A stretch of 64,000 nt of DNA, taken from the NCBI GenBank assembly GCA_031270605.1, contig JAISXG010000002.1:33339-97338 (forward strand). Direction: 5' to 3'. Below are positions 60,944-64,000 of the stretch, piece after piece. Below the pieces are notes generated by a model. It was not told where the DNA came from. It ran no database searches and saw only the letters and a program-made list of their open reading frames with translations. The DNA is from Oscillospiraceae bacterium. GTDB lineage: Bacteria; Bacillota; Clostridia; Oscillospirales; Acutalibacteraceae. A program made the position numbers and the translations under genes. How positions within the stretch are numbered: the stretch's first letter is position 1; each line of letters begins with the position of its first letter.

Positions 60944-61228
60944 ACGCCCGGCAAAAAGCGCCGCGCGAATCCGGCATTCTAGGCCCGCCAAGACGCCCCG
61001 GATCCTGCGAAAAGGCAGCCATAAAAATCAATATAAGAATCGCATCAAGTTTTTCAGAAACATACCTGCTGTCACAAAAATACAAGCCTGCCATGTTATT
61101 TTTTGTCGTAATGCGTCGGCACTTATATATCCTGTATATCTTTTTTCTTATAAAACGCAAAAATATATGCAATAAATCAAAAAAATACAAGCATTTAATT
61201 ACAGTTTGGTAACAAAAACCAAAAAATA

Positions 61229-61257
61229 TTGACTTTTACAACCGCAAGTGATATGAT
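61229..61257 (+). promoter_or_regulatory. Promoter of the Thr-rich lipoprotein gene
   Basis: TTGACT (61229-61234), 17-base spacer, TATGAT (61252-61257). Confidence 0.7.
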
Positions 61258-61335
61258 ACATGCAGTTACAGGAAAGATTTTCTTGTGGCTCGAATTGAAA
61301 GATAATTTAAGTTTCATGAAAGGAGTTTATTTGTC

Positions 61336-61545
61336 ATGAAGAAAATTATTGTGATTTTGGCTGCATTGGCTCTTGTTTTTGCTTTTGTCGCTTGCGACAA
61401 GACACCTGCCACAACAACTGCTGCTATCACAACCAAAGCAACAACAACTGCCACAACTAGCGCAACAACAGCTGCCACAACAGACGTTGATGGCACAACA
61501 GCTGCTGTAACAACAACTTCTGCGACCACCACAACTGCTGCTTAA
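61336..61545 (+). CDS. Small Thr/Ala-rich lipoprotein
   Basis: A 69-residue lipoprotein: signal peptide MKKIIVILAALALVFAFVAC (lipobox FVAC, Cys20), then 49 residues made almost only of Thr and Ala with one DVDG. The mature chain is probably disordered and may be O-glycosylated or act as a surface spacer (inference). GAAAGGAG lies well before the ATG, with a good promoter and a terminator, so it is a real, likely well-expressed unit. The codon use is biased to ACA/ACT and GCA/GCT by its composition. Confidence 0.78.
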   Translation: MKKIIVILAALALVFAFVACDKTPATTTAAITTKATTTATTSATTAATTDVDGTTAAVTTTSATTTTAA

Positions 61546-61565
61546 TCGTTGCAACATAGTAACAA

Positions 61566-61607
61566 AACAAAGGAATCTGGCTATGGTCAGGTTCTTTGTT
61601 TTTTTAT
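61566..61607 (+). terminator. Terminator after the Thr-rich lipoprotein gene
   Basis: AACAAAGGAATC (61566-61577) pairs, with one bulge, with GGTTCTTTGTT (61590-61600), running into a T-tract. Confidence 0.65.
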
Positions 61608-61615
61608 ATCCGCCC

Positions 61616-61644
61616 TTGCAATGACGGGTTACCCGTGCTATGAT
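61616..61644 (+). promoter_or_regulatory. Promoter of the PHP-domain gene with palindrome in the spacer
   Basis: TTGCAA (61616-61621), 17-base spacer, TATGAT (61639-61644). The spacer contains ACGGGT-T-ACCCGT (61624-61636), a 13-base palindrome placed where a repressor would block RNA polymerase. Confidence 0.65.
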
Positions 61645-61686
61645 TATACAATAAATATTTGCTTTTCAAAGAAAGGACGCGCTCAC

Positions 61687-63081
61687 ATGAAACACCCCTG
61701 GCCATTATCAACTGAACTGCATTACTATGACATTTATCCCAAAGTCATTCCGGCAGGCAAGGTGAGTGAAATCACCGTCAAGCCCCTAGGCGCGCATGTT
61801 GCTTTTGCGCCGGATACAACATATCACCTTGCAGTGTGCCCCTTTGACGAAGGTACGCCGCGCAACTACCCAAAGCGCAAAAACCGCTTTGAATATGACG
61901 TGCGCCCGGGCGAAGACGGCTGCATCCGCTTCTCGTTTGAATTTTTCGGCGAGCAGCAGTTTTATATTCGCCTGAAGGATGACAAAAAATTGGATCTTGA
62001 GCTGAGCGTCTATTCAATTTTTGAAGACCTTGTGGGCCGCTACCCGTTTATCGGCGACCTGCACATCCACACCAACCGTTCCGACGGCCGCCAGGCGCCT
62101 GCAATTGTTTGCGCCAACTACAGAAAAACGGGCTATGATTTTTTTGCCATCACAGATCACCGCCGCTATTACCCCTCTCTTGAGGCAATCGAAGCATACA
62201 AAGACGTGCCGATCGAATTCACCATTGTGCCCGGTGAAGAGATTCACCTGCCCTGCAACCACGAGGACGGCTATCATATCAACGACGTGCACCTGATCAA
62301 TTTCGGCTCCGAATACAGCATCAACGCCCTCATCGAAGGCGACCATGTCAAAGAGGTGGGCGGGGACAAGGGCCGCCGTTCGCTTTTTGGCAGCTGCCCT
62401 GACAAGATCATGACGAGCGAAGAATATTTTGCCTTAATTGATGAACACACAAAAGGGCTGGAAATCCCCGATAACATCGAACCGTTTGCCTATGCCTCCT
62501 GCCACTGGATTTTCAATGAGATCCGCAAAGGAAACGGGCTTGGGGTCTTCGCGCACCCCTATTGGGTTTCAAACGTGCTGCAGGTGCCGCCCGAATTTGT
62601 GGAATTCATGATGGAAACACAGCCCTTCGACGCGTTTGAGGTGCTGGGCGGCGAGCTCAACTATGAGCAAAACGGCTTTCAGACCCATCAATATTATGAA
62701 GACAGGATCAAAGGCCGCCATTACCCGATTGTGGGCAGCACAGACAGCCATTCCTCCGTCAATTCCGACAAGTCGCACATCTGCTCAACCATCGTCTTTT
62801 CCCCCGAAAACGAGCGCACAGCTCTTATTGCATCGATCAAGGATTTTTACAGCATCGCGGTCGACACCATCAGCGAGGAGTTCCGCCTTGTGGGTGAAAT
62901 GCGCTTTGCACGGTATGCCTGCTTCTTGCTGCAGGAGTTTTTCCCGCTGCATGACGACCTTTGCTATGAAGAGGGCCGCGCGATGAAGGACTATGTTTGC
63001 GGCGACCTTGGGGCAAAAGAGCTGCTCGAAGCGATTTCGGGCCGCATGAAGACGCAAAGAGAAAAATATTTCGCGTTTTAA
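61687..63081 (+). CDS. PHP-domain phosphoesterase
   Basis: A 464-residue protein. Residues ~1-110 form a beta-rich domain of unknown role. The PHP domain starts at GDLHIHTNRSDG and continues with AITDHRRYYPS, VPGEEIHLPCN, GVFAHPYWVSN and VGSTDSHSSV, supplying the His/Asp/Glu ligands of the metal centre. PHP proteins hydrolyse phosphoesters of small molecules or nucleotides; the substrate is unknown. An insertion around NDVHLINFGSEYS to NIEPFAYASC lengthens the usual fold. The start is ATG 61687 with AGAAAGGA upstream. It is convergent with a TetR-type gene. Confidence 0.87.
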   Translation: MKHPWPLSTELHYYDIYPKVIPAGKVSEITVKPLGAHVAFAPDTTYHLAVCPFDEGTPRNYPKRKNRFEYDVRPGEDGCIRFSFEFFGEQQFYIRLKDDKKLDLELSVYSIFEDLVGRYPFIGDLHIHTNRSDGRQAPAIVCANYRKTGYDFFAITDHRRYYPSLEAIEAYKDVPIEFTIVPGEEIHLPCNHEDGYHINDVHLINFGSEYSINALIEGDHVKEVGGDKGRRSLFGSCPDKIMTSEEYFALIDEHTKGLEIPDNIEPFAYASCHWIFNEIRKGNGLGVFAHPYWVSNVLQVPPEFVEFMMETQPFDAFEVLGGELNYEQNGFQTHQYYEDRIKGRHYPIVGSTDSHSSVNSDKSHICSTIVFSPENERTALIASIKDFYSIAVDTISEEFRLVGEMRFARYACFLLQEFFPLHDDLCYEEGRAMKDYVCGDLGAKELLEAISGRMKTQREKYFAF

Positions 63082-63100
63082 ACAGAAGATATCTACCTTA

Positions 63101-63655
63101 TCAAATATTGTTTTGATACCATTTTGTGCTGCGCTCAATAAACCCCGCAATCACCTCAGGCGGCTGCTGCATGCCGCTTTGCACCCATGAGCGAATCACT
63201 GCAATGCTGCCATATGACACAAACGTATAAAGCATTTCAAGGTCATCCTCTTTTGCCGCGCCGGTCTGCCGCCAAAGCGCCAGGCACTGCCCGCGTGCAA
63301 GCTCCACCACCGCAACGGCAAAGTCCGCGTCGCCATACTTGCCAAAAATGGCCTCGCAGGAGTCGCGGTGCTCAGAAATCGTTCTGCATATTTCGGCATA
63401 AAAGTCTGAAAGCAATGCGGTGCTTGAAATTTCATGCACGGCGTGAAGAATCGACTCTGCAAGCTCGTTTTTCGTTTCATCCATCAGCGCATAGATGTCT
63501 TCATAATGGGCATAAAAGGTCGCGCGGTTGATGCCTGCCTTTTCACACAGCTCTTTTATGGTGATTTTATTGATGGGCTTTTCCCGCAGCAGCGAAAGAA
63601 AGCTCTGGCGAATCATCATTTTTGTCAGCTTGATGCGGTGATCGTTTTTTTGCAT
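63101..63655 (-). CDS. TetR/AcrR-family regulator
   Basis: A 184-residue regulator with an N-terminal HTH (SFLSLLREKPINKITIKELCEKAGINRATFYAHYEDIYALMDE) typical of the TetR family and a helical C-terminal ligand or dimer domain like the TetR_C_8/DhaS type. GAAAGGA precedes the ATG. It is convergent with the PHP gene and divergent from the gene that begins at 63940. Whether it binds the palindrome in the PHP promoter is untested. Confidence 0.88.
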   Translation of the reverse strand: MQKNDHRIKLTKMMIRQSFLSLLREKPINKITIKELCEKAGINRATFYAHYEDIYALMDETKNELAESILHAVHEISSTALLSDFYAEICRTISEHRDSCEAIFGKYGDADFAVAVVELARGQCLALWRQTGAAKEDDLEMLYTFVSYGSIAVIRSWVQSGMQQPPEVIAGFIERSTKWYQNNI

Positions 63656-63725
63656 AGTGATGCCGTCCTTTCATAAAAACAGGGAAATTCTGGCCGACGC
63701 GTCCCCTTGTGCCGCCATTGACGTC

Positions 63726-63753
63726 CTTTGCTTTTTGTACAGAAAAAGCAAAG
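63726..63753. repeat. Perfect 11-bp inverted repeat upstream of the TetR-type gene
   Basis: CTTTGCTTTTT / AAAAAGCAAAG (63726-63736, 63743-63753) with a 6-base spacer, 71 bases from the TetR start codon. It could be an operator for autoregulation or part of a small RNA ended by the terminator at 63792. Confidence 0.5.
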
Positions 63754-63791
63754 CTCCTTGTTGGAAAACTCATTTAAATTATTGCCTTTTG

Positions 63792-63820
63792 CCGACACCG
63801 AACTTTTCGGTGTCGGTTTT
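63792..63820 (+). terminator. Terminator with no obvious upstream gene
   Basis: An 11-bp stem CCGACACCGAA / TTCGGTGTCGG (63792-63802, 63806-63816), 3-base loop, then TTTT. On this strand it lies after no recognised gene, since the neighbour to the left is the - strand TetR-type gene. Confidence 0.75.
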
Positions 63821-63845
63821 CTTGCGTTGCCGCAAAATCTATTGG

Positions 63846-63874
63846 TTGCAGCAGAAACACTCCGTAATTATAAT
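63846..63874 (+). promoter_or_regulatory. Promoter of the gene starting at 63940
   Basis: TTGCAG (63846-63851), 17-base spacer, TATAAT (63869-63874). Confidence 0.7.
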
Positions 63875-63939
63875 ATAAAATAGAAAGAAAATCAACACTA
63901 TGTATGTTTTTTAAAAAACTGTCGCAAGGGGGAGAGCGT

Positions 63940-64000
63940 GTGACAAAACAAAGTTATGACCCTGACCGCCCGCAAAGCTTTGCGCAGGAGTGGGGCGTTC
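63940..64000 (+). CDS. Start of an unidentified gene, cut by the window edge
   Basis: A GTG at 63940 opens a frame (MTKQSYDPDRPQSFAQEWGV) that runs off the window. AAGGGGGAG lies just upstream (63926-63934) and a TTGCAG-17-TATAAT promoter lies 66 bases before the start, so a real gene is likely. Twenty residues are too few to name it. Confidence 0.6.
   Translation, partial: MTKQSYDPDRPQSFAQEWGV

Overview
The window is a bacterial chromosome segment of moderately high GC that looks like a Gram-positive, spore-forming anaerobe of class Clostridia (Oscillospiraceae/Ruminococcaceae-like). Evidence: strong AGGAGG-type ribosome binding sites, Firmicutes-type gene clusters (sepF-divIVA-lspA-rluD; yaaO-darA-holB-ricT; rpmH-rnpA-yidD-yidC-khpB), a SpoIID homologue, a clostridial 2[4Fe-4S] ferredoxin, a dockerin-bearing exoprotein and no outer-membrane genes. 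I found no rRNA, tRNA, CRISPR array, insertion sequence or prophage.

Layout. 1-19.5 kb (all + strand): the end of an acyl-CoA synthetase gene, then fucU and rhaB, then a long housekeeping run (mutS, a C39-like protein, mutL, miaA, an HlyD-like protein, yggS, sepF, a very long DivIVA protein, lspA, an RluD-type synthase, split transketolase), then rhaA and rhaD. The rhamnose pathway (mutarotase, kinase, isomerase, aldolase) is therefore present but split by about 14 kb of DNA repair, tRNA modification and cell division genes. 19.5-24.8 kb: poorly known membrane and surface proteins and a 0.6 kb hairpin-rich non-coding stretch. 24.8-29.0 kb (- strand): zinc uptake operon whose binding protein carries a ZinT domain nested inside ZnuA. 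29.1-30.5 kb: metallophosphoesterase. 30.9-38.8 kb: ferrous-iron region with feoA, feoA, feoB, a 58-residue FeoB-associated protein, two DtxR-like regulators (one apparently without metal ligands) and a heterodimeric ABC exporter-fold pair, with four copies of a GGTTAG-n-CTAACC operator. 39-41.3 kb: CHAP/ricin-B/InlB/dockerin exoprotein. 41.5-46.8 kb: hydrolase remnant, SpoIID, citrate synthase, membrane protein, AEC transporter. 46.9-51.6 kb: QueG-like protein, YaaO-type enzyme, DarA, HolB, RicT; two similar nested-hairpin leaders lie upstream of yaaO and ricT. 51.7-56.4 kb: ferredoxin, DUF4474-like protein, two-component system, queT with a candidate preQ1 riboswitch. 56.7-60.3 kb: rpmH to khpB. 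60.4-64 kb: amidase-like protein, Thr-rich lipoprotein, PHP-domain protein, TetR regulator and the start of a new gene.

Working together: zinc (ZnuABC plus accessory proteins) and iron (Feo plus ABC pair under DtxR-type boxes) form two metal-homeostasis modules. DarA links to c-di-AMP sensing, RicT and KhpB to RNA regulation, and QueT to queuosine precursor salvage. The most interesting unexplained signals are the twin leader hairpins, the nested ZnuA-ZinT protein, the degenerate DtxR paralogue beside an iron-box-controlled ABC pair, the candidate preQ1 pseudoknot, and two structured intergenic stretches (22.3-22.6 kb and 30.7-30.8 kb). All assignments come from reading the sequence; no database search was run.
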